From contig NZ_JAJEJV010000004.1 of NCBI RefSeq assembly GCF_021390675.1, positions 1,364,001-1,428,000 on the forward strand: a stretch of 64,000 nucleotides of DNA, read 5' to 3'. The translations under genes and the position numbers were made by a program. A model generated the notes under the pieces. That model was not told where the DNA came from and searched no databases. It was given only the letters and a program-made list of their open reading frames with translations. Position 1 is the stretch's first letter, and the number at the start of each line of letters is the position of its first letter. Positions 1 to 8,643 of this stretch are shown here, piece by piece. Source of the DNA: Dyella sp. 2HG41-7. GTDB lineage: Bacteria; Pseudomonadota; Gammaproteobacteria; Xanthomonadales; Rhodanobacteraceae.

Positions 1-1259
1 ACGTCGCGCGTCCCAAGAGCAACGGCTACCGTTCGCTGCATACCGCGGTCATCGGCCCGCACGGCAAAACGCTGGAAGTGCAGATACGCACGCACGAGAT
101 GCATCGCGCCAACGAGCTGGGCGTCGCCGCGCATTGGCGTTACAAGGAAGGCGGCAGCGGCGATGCGGACTTCGAAGCGAAAATCGCCTGGATGCGCAAG
201 CTGCTCGAACCGCGCAACGACGACGGCGAGCTTGCCGCCGAATTGCAAACCGAGCTGCTCGAAGATCGCGTCTACGTGCTGACGCCGCGCGGCGAAGTGG
301 TCGACATGCCGCACGGCGCCACCGTGCTCGATTTCGCGTATCACGTGCACACGGAAGTCGGTCATCGTTGCCGCGGCGCCAAGGTCAACGGACGCATCGT
401 GCCGATGACGTTTCAACCGCACAGTGGTGATCGCGTGGAGATTCTCACCACCAAAATCGCCGAGCCGCGACGCGACTGGTTGTCGCCGCATCACGGCTAT
501 CTGCACACCAGCCGCGCGCGCGACAAAGTGCGGGCATGGTTTCGTCGCAGCGCGCACGAGGCCAATCTCGCGGCCGGTCGCACCATGCTGGAGCGCGAGT
601 TGAAACGGCTGGCGCTACCGGATGTCGATATCGCCAAATTGCCGCCGTTGTTCCATCTGCAAACGCAGGACGAATTGCTGATCGGACTCGCCCTCGGCGA
701 AATCAGCGGCGGGCAGGTGGCGCGCGTGTTGCAGGAGTCGCAGCAACCGGCCGAAACATTGCCCAGCGTGCCCGTGGCGCCGGTGCGACCGACCGTGTTC
801 GATCACAGCGCCATCACAATCGAAGGCGTCGGCAATTTACTTACCGTGCTGGCGCATTGTTGCCAGCCGTTGCCGGGCGATCCGGTGCGGGGGTTCATCA
901 CCCGTACGCGCGGCATTTCGGTTCATCGCGCCAACTGCGCCAGCTTGGCGCGACTGGCGCGGCGCGATCCGGATCGAGTGATCGACGTCAGCTGGGGGCG
1001 CGCCTCTGCGCAGGCTTACGAGGTGACCATTCAGCTCAACGGCTACGACCGTAAAGGGCTGCAAAAGGATGTGGTGGGCGTGATCAGCAACGCCAACGTC
1101 GGCATCATTGCGTCCTCCAGCCGGCTGTTTGCGCGCACTGCCGAGGTGGAAATGCATTACACCCTGCGCGTGCGGGACTTCGAGCAACTTTCCACCTTGC
1201 TGGACCGCCTGTCGGCGCTGCCCAATGTGGTGGAGGCGCGAAGGGTGGGGGCGGGCTGA
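1..1259 (+). CDS. relA: RelA, (p)ppGpp synthetase, 3' part (5' end outside window)
   Basis: The frame is open from base 3, so only the C-terminal ~418 residues are visible. The fragment opens in the synthetase domain with NGYRSLHT and VQIRT, followed by ELGVAAHWRYKEG, a form typical of RelA rather than SpoT. A TGS domain follows at fragment residues ~88-150 (VYVLTPRGEVVDMPHGATVL), and an ACT domain closes the protein at ~340-415. RelA makes the alarmone (p)ppGpp from ATP and GTP/GDP on stalled ribosomes; the TGS and ACT domains contact tRNA and ribosome. The hydrolase-like N-terminus that would settle RelA versus SpoT lies outside the window, so the name rests on synthetase-region similarity. 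The next gene starts 130 bases downstream. Confidence 0.95.
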   Translation, partial: VARPKSNGYRSLHTAVIGPHGKTLEVQIRTHEMHRANELGVAAHWRYKEGGSGDADFEAKIAWMRKLLEPRNDDGELAAELQTELLEDRVYVLTPRGEVVDMPHGATVLDFAYHVHTEVGHRCRGAKVNGRIVPMTFQPHSGDRVEILTTKIAEPRRDWLSPHHGYLHTSRARDKVRAWFRRSAHEANLAAGRTMLERELKRLALPDVDIAKLPPLFHLQTQDELLIGLALGEISGGQVARVLQESQQPAETLPSVPVAPVRPTVFDHSAITIEGVGNLLTVLAHCCQPLPGDPVRGFITRTRGISVHRANCASLARLARRDPDRVIDVSWGRASAQAYEVTIQLNGYDRKGLQKDVVGVISNANVGIIASSSRLFARTAEVEMHYTLRVRDFEQLSTLLDRLSALPNVVEARRVGAG

Positions 1260-1389
1260 CGCAGCATTTTTCGTGCCTTTACCGCGCGTGTGCGCGGAAA
1301 AATGACGTTCCTGAACGCAACTTTTCGCTGTCAATCCGTGTCCACACCGCAATGCTAAGCTGAACATATCGACTTGAGCTCGCGAGCAT

Positions 1390-3168
1390 ATGAGCGGAAA
1401 CCGCACTCCTAACGACCCGCGCAATCCCGGGCGTACCGAACCGACGCTGGGCAATCTGGATCAACTGGATCGCCCGCTCCCGCGTGTCGATCTCGACGAT
1501 GGACTGCCACAGATCAGAGTGGAGCCCATTTATCAGCGCAATCATCACAACCAGCCGCCGGAAGACGACTACGATCCGCGGCCGCCGCGCCGCTGGAAAA
1601 TACCGCTGCTGATTGGCGTGGCGGTGGTGCTGGCGGTCGTCGCGGGTATGTGGATCAACGAAAGCCGTTTGCGCGGCATGGTGCCGCGCACCGATTTCGA
1701 CAATGTGCTTCATCGTGCGCAAGTCGCCTTGCAGCAAGGACATCTGGACGGCACCGACGGCAGCAGCGCGCGCGAGTTGTTCGAAGCTGCGCGCGCGCTG
1801 GAGCCGGACAACGATTCGGCGCGCCAGGGTCTCAACGACGTAGGCCGTGCGGAAATCGCGCGCGCCGATGCCGCGTTGCAGGCAGGCAAAATCGGTGAAG
1901 CCAGCGACGCGTTGACCAATGCGCGCGAATTGCTTGGTGGCGGCAGCGATGTGGATCGTCTCTCCGAAGCTATCGCCAAAGCACAAGTGTCGACGGGTCA
2001 CACGGATACGTTGATCACGCAAGCCCAGCAAGCGCTCAGTGACGACAAGCTCGATGGTCCCGACGGCGCCGCCGCGCTTTACCAGCGCGTGCTTTCGGCT
2101 GAACCGGATAACGCGGTGGCGCGACATGGCTTGGACCAAGTCGGCGATGCGATGGCCGCGCAAATTCAAAAAGCGCTGGCCGCCAACGATGTCGCCACGG
2201 CGGCATCTGAAGTCGATCGACTGGCTGCGATTTCGCCCAACAATTCGCAACTGCCGACGCTGCGCGCATCGCTTTCCGCACAGCAGGCGCAAGCGGGCAA
2301 TGCGCTTACCGATGCCATCAACGAGGGTAACGATGCGTTGCGTGCAGGACGCATCAGCGGCGACGGCAACGACACCGCGTTGGCGCATTACAAAGCGGCG
2401 TTGGCGATCGATCCGAATAATGCGCAGGCAAAAGCCGGGCTGGGTCAGGTGGCCGAAGCGTTGATCGTGCAAGCGAATGCAGCGATCGACGCGGGCGACG
2501 CCGATCACGCGAAGCAGTTGCTCGATCAAGCCGAAGCGTTTGCGCCTCAATCGGCCGATCTGATCGCCGCGCGTGCGCGCTTGCAACGTCCTGCATCGCA
2601 GCCTGTGCAGCCCTCGCCGCAGCACATGCCCCCGACCAATACGATTGCGAAAGCCGATGTGGCGACGAAGTCGGATCAACGTTCGGACGACGAAGGCGAC
2701 ACGACGCCGCCCGTGGCGTTGACGGGACAGCAGCAAATCCAAGTGGCCGATATGGTGCAGCGTGCGCGACAAGCGGCGGCGCGCGGCGACATCATGTCGC
2801 CGCCGGGCAATTGCGCGTACGACCTTTATCGCGGCGCACTGTCGATCGACGGCAACAATCCTGAAGCCTTGTCCGGCCTGCAGGCATTGCCTGGTCTGGT
2901 GCAGCGTCAATTCAACGATGCGCTGCGCGGCGGCAATCTCGCCAAAGCCGGCAGTCTGCTCGATGCGCTGGACAATCTGTCACCCGGCGACACGGTATTG
3001 GCGATATCCAGTCAACGCTTGGCGTCGGCCTGGTTTGACCAAGCCGAACAACAGCTCGACAGCGGCGACCGGAATAACGCCGCGGGCTCGCTCGAACAAG
3101 GACGCCGGTTGTCGCCGAACGATCAGCGTGTGCAGCAGCTTCTCGCTCGCATGCAGGGCGGTCGATGA
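1390..3168 (+). CDS. Single-pass membrane protein with four TPR-like repeat units
   Basis: This is a 592-residue protein with a polar, proline-rich N-terminal tail (~70 residues, DDYDPRPPRR before the membrane) and one transmembrane segment at about 71-89. The rest is a large helical, Ala/Asp-rich region, probably periplasmic. Four related units begin near residues 119, 221, 322 and 469, each starting with a Gly/Asp-rich turn (LDGTDG, LDGPDG, ISGDGND, MSPPGN) and continuing as a TPR-like helix pair ending in (E/D)P(D/N)N. I do not recognise a named family. TPR-type repeats usually mediate protein contacts, so a scaffold role at the inner membrane is an inference. Its stop overlaps the next start as ATGA, so the two genes are probably translationally coupled. 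Confidence 0.85.
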   Translation: MSGNRTPNDPRNPGRTEPTLGNLDQLDRPLPRVDLDDGLPQIRVEPIYQRNHHNQPPEDDYDPRPPRRWKIPLLIGVAVVLAVVAGMWINESRLRGMVPRTDFDNVLHRAQVALQQGHLDGTDGSSARELFEAARALEPDNDSARQGLNDVGRAEIARADAALQAGKIGEASDALTNARELLGGGSDVDRLSEAIAKAQVSTGHTDTLITQAQQALSDDKLDGPDGAAALYQRVLSAEPDNAVARHGLDQVGDAMAAQIQKALAANDVATAASEVDRLAAISPNNSQLPTLRASLSAQQAQAGNALTDAINEGNDALRAGRISGDGNDTALAHYKAALAIDPNNAQAKAGLGQVAEALIVQANAAIDAGDADHAKQLLDQAEAFAPQSADLIAARARLQRPASQPVQPSPQHMPPTNTIAKADVATKSDQRSDDEGDTTPPVALTGQQQIQVADMVQRARQAAARGDIMSPPGNCAYDLYRGALSIDGNNPEALSGLQALPGLVQRQFNDALRGGNLAKAGSLLDALDNLSPGDTVLAISSQRLASAWFDQAEQQLDSGDRNNAAGSLEQGRRLSPNDQRVQQLLARMQGGR

Positions 3169-3998
3169 CGGTATTGGTGTTTGGCGCGAGCAGCCAGATC
3201 GGGCAGTTTCTGCTGCCGCTGCTTGCTGCTCGCGGTGAGCCCGTCGTTGCGATAAGCCGTTCCGCTCGCGCGTCGACGCACGGGGAGACGTGGCTGACGG
3301 GACATCTGCCCGACGCGGTGCCGGCGGTCGACGATATCTCCGCCATTTTCAGCTTCGGCCCGTTGCATCCGTTCGCGCATTGGCTCGGCCGCGCGTCGCT
3401 GCCGCACGCGCCGCGCGTCGTCGTGACCAGTTCGATGAGCGCGGAAAGCAAGCGCGTTTCCGAAGTGCCTGCCGAACGCGAACTTTCGCAGCGGCTGCGC
3501 GACGGCGAAAACGCGGTCTCCGAAGCCTGTGCGAAACACGGCAGCGAATGGACGGTGCTGCGACCCACGCTGATCTACGGCGCCGGCTTGGATAAAAGCC
3601 TCACTCCGATTGCCCAGCGCGCGATGCGCACGCGGCTTTTTCCGTTGCCGGCAGGGCGCGGCATGCGTCAGCCGGTGCATGCGCAAGACCTTGCCTACGC
3701 GGCGCTAGCGGCGTTGGATATCGCGGCGTCGGCGGGAAAGATTCTTCCGATCGGCGGCGGCGAAAGGTTGCCGGTGAGCGAAATGTTCGCGCGTGTGCGC
3801 CGCAGTTTGCCGGTCGACACGCTTCTTTTGCCGGTGCCCGGATGGCTGCTGCACCTCGCGCGCCGCAGCGCCGGGCGTTTGCGTGGTCCGTTGAGCCGTC
3901 TTGAGAGCGATCTCATCGCCGACAATACGGAAGTGACGCGCATCCTCGGCGTTCAGCCGCGCCCCTTCCGGCCGGATGTCGATTGCTGGCATCCGTGA
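3165..3998 (+). CDS. NAD(P)-binding Rossmann/SDR-type epimerase-like protein
   Basis: This 277-residue protein starts MTVLVFGASSQIG, a Rossmann-fold dinucleotide-binding loop at residues 7-13 (GASSQIG). It keeps the extended-SDR order: a strand ending VVTSSMS near the middle and then LRPTLIYGAGLD, as in nucleotide-sugar epimerases. I see no YxxxK catalytic pair after the SSMS strand, so it may be an atypical SDR that binds NAD(P) without classical dehydrogenase chemistry. The start overlaps the stop of the upstream TPR protein (ATGA), implying coupled expression. The substrate cannot be told from sequence. Confidence 0.85.
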   Translation: MTVLVFGASSQIGQFLLPLLAARGEPVVAISRSARASTHGETWLTGHLPDAVPAVDDISAIFSFGPLHPFAHWLGRASLPHAPRVVVTSSMSAESKRVSEVPAERELSQRLRDGENAVSEACAKHGSEWTVLRPTLIYGAGLDKSLTPIAQRAMRTRLFPLPAGRGMRQPVHAQDLAYAALAALDIAASAGKILPIGGGERLPVSEMFARVRRSLPVDTLLLPVPGWLLHLARRSAGRLRGPLSRLESDLIADNTEVTRILGVQPRPFRPDVDCWHP

Positions 3999-4136
3999 GG
4001 GTTCGCGTGAATTGCCCGTAGAAAAGCCCCTCCCGGGCCGTGCGGCGTCATTTGCAGCAAGGTTGCGTTCATCTGGCCGCTGGGTGACAGGCCCTAGCAT
4101 TGCCGTACCGCCCCTCCACTCACTGGAACCCCCGCG

Positions 4137-6476
4137 TTGGACTTTCTGAGCCGAATTCGATCGATCGCAAGCGCTATCTGGCCGTGGGTGCGCATTCCGT
4201 TCTGGGTCTGCACGGGTTTGTTTTTCGGGTTTCTGCTCCCGTACTCGCTGATTCTCAATAAACGCGTGCAGGATCGTTTCAGCGATCTGGTCTTCGCCGT
4301 TCCGACACGCGTCTATTCGCAGCCTTTGCGGCTTGCGCCGGATGTGCCGATGACACCGGCCGCGCTGGAAGTCGACCTTACGTTCTCCGGCTACGTCGCC
4401 GACGGTCGTGGCGATGTGCCGGGCAGCTGGTCGAAGAAGGGCAACGTCTACTTCATTTCGTCGCGCGGCTACGCCGGCCCAGATGGCGGCGAATTGCCCA
4501 AGCATATTCGCGTGGTGCTCGGCAGTGGCATCGTGCAGTCGGTGACGGATCTAGGCGCCGGCAAATCCATCAACGAAACGCATCTGGATCCGGGCCGCAT
4601 CGCCACAGTGTACGGCGCCAAGCAAGAAGATCGTCGCTTCGTGCAATTGAACGACGTGCCGCCCTTGCTGATCGGCGGTTTGCAGGCGGTTGAAGATCGC
4701 GATTTCAAGCATCACATCGGCGTGGATTTCACGGCGATTCTTCGCGCGGCGTTCGCCGACCTGCGCGCCGGGCACACGGTGCAAGGTGCGTCCACGCTCA
4801 CGCAGCAATTGGTGCGCAATCTGTTCTTGAATCGCGAACAGACGATGGGGCGCAAGTTGAACGAAGCGCTGATGTCGATTCTGCTGGAGATGCACTACAG
4901 CAAATCGCGCATTCTCGAGGCGTATATCAACGAAGTGTTTCTCGGTCAGCAGGGCAGTCAAGCGGTGCATGGGTTCGCCGCCGCGTCCGAGTTTTATTTC
5001 GGTCGCCGACTGGAATATTTGCGTCCGCAGGAAATCGCCATGCTGGTCGGCTTGGTGAAAGGACCGAGCCAGCTCGATCCGCGTCGCTATCCGGATCGCG
5101 CGCTGGCGCGCCGCAATCTGGTGCTGGATCAATTTGTGACCACAGGATTGCTGACGCCGCAGCAAGCGCACGCCGCGCAAGCCACGCCGCTCGGTGTGAT
5201 TGCCGACGGCCAGCTGCCGCACGATCGCTTCCCGGCGTTTATGGAGTTGGTGCGACAGCAGATCACCAACGATTTCGACGAAGACACGCTTAAACAAGGC
5301 AATTTGTCGATCTTCACCACGCTCGATCCGGCCACGCAGCTTTACACCGAGCAGGCGATCGATACGGCGATCAAGGGTCTGGGCAAACGCAGCGACGATA
5401 CGCAGGCCGCCGCGGTGATTACCGATTCCAAAACCGGCAGCGTGCTCGCCGTGGTCGGCAGCAAGTTTGCGGACGAGCAAGGCTTCAATCGCGCCCTGGA
5501 CGAACGCCGACCGATCGGTTCCACCATCAAGCCGTTCGTCTATCTGGTCGCGCTAACGCAGCCCGATCGATTCAATCTCGCCACACCATTGGACGACTCG
5601 CCGATCAGCATGCGCCAACCCGACGGCACGCCGTGGACGCCGCATAACGACGACAACCAAAGCCACGGCATGGTGCCGATGGTGGACGCGCTGGCGTATT
5701 CGTGGAATCTCGCCACCATCCATATGGGCCTGGAAGTAGGCGTACCGCGCATCAAGGCGTTTTTGGATTCGTTCGGATTGGAACCGATCCAACCCGGCCC
5801 GTCGCTCCTGATTGGCGCGATCGATCTGGCGCCGATCCAGGTAGCGCAGCTCTACCAGTATCTGGCGTCCGACGGACATGCGCTGCCGTTGCTTTCGGTC
5901 AGCGGCGTGGTCGACGGCAACGGCCACACGATCAAGCGCTACGAAGTGGAAAGCGGCAAGGGCGAATATCAGCCCGCCGTGCGCCTGGTGACCTGGGCGA
6001 TGCAGCAAGTGGCGACGTATGGCACAGCGCACTCCTTGGCCGAATCCAGCCTGGCGTATCTGCATGCGGCGGGTAAGACGGGCACCAGCAACGAACTTCG
6101 CGACAGCTGGTTCGCGGGCTTTACCGGCGATCGCCTGGGCGTGTTCTGGATGGGACGCGACGACAACAAGCCCAGCCACTTGTTCGGCGCCACCGGCGCG
6201 CTGCGTGCGTGGCAGGAATTGTTCCGCAAGCTGCCCACCGTACCGCTGTCCGCAGCGCCCGGCGAAGGCTTGGAAATGGCGTGGATCAATCCTGCCGACG
6301 GCAAGCGCAGCGACCCGCAGTGCTCGGGCGCCAAGCAGGTGCCGGTGATTGCCGGTACGCTTTCCACCGATTCGGAAGGGTGTTTCTGGCAAAAAATCGG
6401 TAACCTCTTCGGCTCCGGCCAGAGTGCGCAAGCGCCCTCCGGCACCGCCCCCACTAATGTCAGTACCCAACAATGA
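4137..6476 (+). CDS. mrcB: Penicillin-binding protein 1b, bifunctional transglycosylase/transpeptidase
   Basis: This 779-residue class A PBP polymerises lipid II and crosslinks peptidoglycan at the inner membrane. The start is TTG, after which the frame runs directly into a short cytoplasmic tail and one transmembrane helix (~16-40). The GT51 domain has the catalytic Glu in EDRDF (E186) and the second signature QGASTLTQQLVRNLFL. The transpeptidase domain has SxxK at S462-T-I-K465, SxN at S522-W-N and KTG at 647-649. The N-terminal UB2H-like region (~50-130) marks it as PBP1b type. The stop overlaps the start of the lipoprotein gene at 6473 (ATGA), which fits a synthase-activator pair. Confidence 0.97.
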   Translation: MDFLSRIRSIASAIWPWVRIPFWVCTGLFFGFLLPYSLILNKRVQDRFSDLVFAVPTRVYSQPLRLAPDVPMTPAALEVDLTFSGYVADGRGDVPGSWSKKGNVYFISSRGYAGPDGGELPKHIRVVLGSGIVQSVTDLGAGKSINETHLDPGRIATVYGAKQEDRRFVQLNDVPPLLIGGLQAVEDRDFKHHIGVDFTAILRAAFADLRAGHTVQGASTLTQQLVRNLFLNREQTMGRKLNEALMSILLEMHYSKSRILEAYINEVFLGQQGSQAVHGFAAASEFYFGRRLEYLRPQEIAMLVGLVKGPSQLDPRRYPDRALARRNLVLDQFVTTGLLTPQQAHAAQATPLGVIADGQLPHDRFPAFMELVRQQITNDFDEDTLKQGNLSIFTTLDPATQLYTEQAIDTAIKGLGKRSDDTQAAAVITDSKTGSVLAVVGSKFADEQGFNRALDERRPIGSTIKPFVYLVALTQPDRFNLATPLDDSPISMRQPDGTPWTPHNDDNQSHGMVPMVDALAYSWNLATIHMGLEVGVPRIKAFLDSFGLEPIQPGPSLLIGAIDLAPIQVAQLYQYLASDGHALPLLSVSGVVDGNGHTIKRYEVESGKGEYQPAVRLVTWAMQQVATYGTAHSLAESSLAYLHAAGKTGTSNELRDSWFAGFTGDRLGVFWMGRDDNKPSHLFGATGALRAWQELFRKLPTVPLSAAPGEGLEMAWINPADGKRSDPQCSGAKQVPVIAGTLSTDSEGCFWQKIGNLFGSGQSAQAPSGTAPTNVSTQQ

Positions 6477-7006
6477 CCATGTCGCTCCGTCGTTCGCTAC
6501 GCCTTATCGCACCGTTCGTTCCCGTTCTGCTGCTTGCGGCCTGCGCGCAAAATTCGCCGGAAGCGGACAAGCCGTCGCCGATCAAATCCAATGCGGCGAT
6601 GGTGGCCGACATCCAGGCTGCCGGCGAACGCGATAAATCGGTGATCAATGTGCATCCGTTGAGCGATCCGGGAATCGCCGCGTTGCAAGACGGTGCGCAT
6701 GCCGATATTCGTAACGGCCAATATCCCGCAGCGGCGACCAAGCTCGATATGGCGTTGAAGCGTGATCCCGAAGCGCCTGCGGTGCTGCAGGATCGTGCGG
6801 AAGTGGCGATTTACATGAACGACTATTCGTTGGCCGAGAAATTGGCGCGTCAGTCGTGGACGCTGGGTTCCAAGCAAGGCCCGCTGTGCGCGCGCAACTG
6901 GCAAACCGTGCTGGAAATCCGCACACGCGCGAACGATTCCGCCGGTGTCGCTGAAGCGAGCAAAGGTCTGGGCGAATGCCACGAAGCCGGCGTGCAGCGT
7001 CTCTGA
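6473..7006 (+). CDS. TPR lipoprotein, candidate PBP1b activator (LpoP-like)
   Basis: This 177-residue lipoprotein has a signal peptide with lipobox L-A-A-C and lipidated Cys24. Residue +2 is Ala, so Lol sorting to the outer membrane is expected. After a ~40-residue disordered linker, two TPR-like helix pairs follow (IRNGQYPAAATKLDMALKRD, then the NDYSLAEKLARQSW region). Known biology: in Pseudomonas aeruginosa and relatives that lack LpoB, a TPR outer-membrane lipoprotein, LpoP, activates PBP1b. The ATGA overlap with mrcB, lipobox, linker and TPR fold together make this the likely cognate activator. The functional assignment is inference; lipoprotein status is clear from the sequence. An alternative start is Met3 (6479). 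Confidence 0.85.
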   Translation: MTMSLRRSLRLIAPFVPVLLLAACAQNSPEADKPSPIKSNAAMVADIQAAGERDKSVINVHPLSDPGIAALQDGAHADIRNGQYPAAATKLDMALKRDPEAPAVLQDRAEVAIYMNDYSLAEKLARQSWTLGSKQGPLCARNWQTVLEIRTRANDSAGVAEASKGLGECHEAGVQRL

Positions 7007-7014
7007 TGTAATCG

Positions 7015-8148
7015 ATGAGTCACGAAAAACCACGGATTGGACTGGTCGGCAGTCAGGGTTCTTACGGACGCTGGCTCCGTCGATTTTTTGAAGATCGCAT
7101 GGGTTTGCACGTCGTTGGGCGAGACCCAAGCGGCGATACGGTGCTGACCGAGCGCGCGTTGATCGAAGCGGTCGACGTGTTGATTTTCTGCGCGCCGATT
7201 CGTCAAACGCCCACCGTCATCCGCCACTACGCGAAACAGGCTGCGGGTATCGGTCGCGCGCAACTTTGGATGGATATCACGTCCATCAAAGTGGCGCCGG
7301 TCACTGCCATGCTGGCGTCGCACGCGGAAGTCGTCGGCTTGCATCCGATGAGCGCCGCGCCCAAGTCGCCCACGTTGCGCGGCCGAGCGATGGTAGTGTG
7401 CGAAGCGCGTCTGGATGCATGGCGGCCATGGCTGGAACGTTTTCTTGCCGCGACCGAAGCCGAATGCGTGCGCGCCGATGCGGATCGGCACGATCGCGTC
7501 ATGGCGCTGGTACAAGGCATGGTGCACGCGACGCATATGGCGCAAGGCGCGGTGTTGCGCGATCTGGCGCCGGCAGTGGGCGGTCTCGACGGCATTCGTC
7601 CCTTCAGTTCGGTGGGCTACGAATTGGACAACGCGGTGACGCGCCGCATTCTTGCCAGCAATCCCACCATTTATCAGGACATCCAATTCGAGAACCCGTA
7701 CGTCGAACCGATGCTGGAGCGATTGGCGACGCATATGGGAGCGTTGTGCCGTCTCGTAAGCAGGGGCGACGATGCGGCGCGAGAAGAATTGCGGAAAAAA
7801 CTGCTCGATGAAAGCCGCGCCTATGTCGGTGATCAAGCGCTGGCCGAAGGCAGCTACGCGTTCGAACGTCTCGGCTATTTGCTGGCCGATTTGCACGAGC
7901 CGCGCTACATCAGCGTGTTTCTTCCGTTGGATAAGCCTGGTTCGTTGCGTGCGTTGTTGTCGGTGTTCGAAGAGCGCGACATAAATCTGGATTCGATCCA
8001 TTCCTCGCGCAGCGCGGAAGGCGAATTGCTGTTTCGCATCGGCGTCGATCGGCACTGCGATATTGCGAAGCTAAGCGACGCGATGGTCGCGATAGAAAGC
8101 GAGCGTATCGGCCGCGTCGTCGACGCGGCCGATACGAACAGGCCCTAG
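7015..8148 (+). CDS. tyrA: Prephenate dehydrogenase with C-terminal ACT domain
   Basis: This 377-residue protein converts prephenate to 4-hydroxyphenylpyruvate using NAD+, a step in tyrosine synthesis. The Rossmann loop is at residues 9-18 (GLVGSQGSYG). GLHPM carries the conserved prephenate-dehydrogenase His-Pro, and the helical dimer domain follows (QGMVHATHMAQG). An ACT domain at ~302-370 (SVFLPLDKPGSLRALLSVF) suggests feedback control by an aromatic amino acid. No chorismate mutase domain is fused, unlike E. coli TyrA. It starts 8 bases after the lipoprotein stop, so it may be co-transcribed. Its TAG stop lies inside the decamer CAGGCCCTAG (8139-8148) and overlaps the stop of the convergent MAPEG gene. 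Confidence 0.93.
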   Translation: MSHEKPRIGLVGSQGSYGRWLRRFFEDRMGLHVVGRDPSGDTVLTERALIEAVDVLIFCAPIRQTPTVIRHYAKQAAGIGRAQLWMDITSIKVAPVTAMLASHAEVVGLHPMSAAPKSPTLRGRAMVVCEARLDAWRPWLERFLAATEAECVRADADRHDRVMALVQGMVHATHMAQGAVLRDLAPAVGGLDGIRPFSSVGYELDNAVTRRILASNPTIYQDIQFENPYVEPMLERLATHMGALCRLVSRGDDAAREELRKKLLDESRAYVGDQALAEGSYAFERLGYLLADLHEPRYISVFLPLDKPGSLRALLSVFEERDINLDSIHSSRSAEGELLFRIGVDRHCDIAKLSDAMVAIESERIGRVVDAADTNRP

Positions 8149-8531
8149 AACAGCGGCGTCAGCAACATCACGATGCCGACGATGCTGACGGTCCAGATCG
8201 CCGTGCGCAGATACGGAATGCCCAACGCGTAGACCGGCACATAAACCAGGCGCGCCCAGAAATAAAGTTGTGCGCCGAGGACGGTCGCCGCGGTATGCCG
8301 TTGCAGTAAATACCCGGCCAGCACGACCGCAGCGAACAGCGCGAAGGTCTCCATAAAATTGGCGCGTGCGCGCTCCAGTCTCCCGGCTACGCCCACTAAC
8401 GAGCCTCCGGCGTCGCGCGGACTGGCGGCGAAACCCAACCCCCGCTGCCCAAGCATGCCGGTGGCGGCGATCATGACTTGTACCAGGCCCAGCACGACAC
8501 TCCAGGCAAGCATCTGCAATTCGACGTTCAT
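8145..8531 (-). CDS. MAPEG-family small membrane protein
   Basis: This is a 128-residue integral membrane protein with about four hydrophobic helices. It has the MAPEG-family pattern: helix 1, then RARANFMETFALFAAVVLAG with conserved Arg/Asn/Glu, then AQLYFWARLVYVPVYALG before the last helix. MAPEG members include microsomal glutathione transferases, but bacterial short forms are mostly uncharacterised and glutathione activity should not be assumed. It converges on tyrA and the two stop codons overlap within CTAG at 8145-8148. It diverges from the helicase gene to its right. Confidence 0.88.
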   Translation of the reverse strand: MNVELQMLAWSVVLGLVQVMIAATGMLGQRGLGFAASPRDAGGSLVGVAGRLERARANFMETFALFAAVVLAGYLLQRHTAATVLGAQLYFWARLVYVPVYALGIPYLRTAIWTVSIVGIVMLLTPLF

Positions 8532-8643
8532 GGCTTAGCTCCTTATGGCGGTGATGTGGCAACGCACTTCCGCAGCTATTCGCGTCTGCAGGCGGGAGGT
8601 TACACCGGTTCCCCGTACGTCGATGCTGCGCGATACTGACGGC

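Noticed and set aside
1266-1305. Rho-independent terminator after relA
   Set aside because: CCGCGC-GTGT-GCGCGG forms a 6-bp hairpin but is followed by A residues on the plus strand, not T.
1279-2910. Long minus-strand open frame (543 codons) opposite the TPR membrane protein
   Set aside because: It is antisense to a clear coding gene, is Arg/His/Gln-rich without recognisable domains, and reflects GC-rich codon bias.
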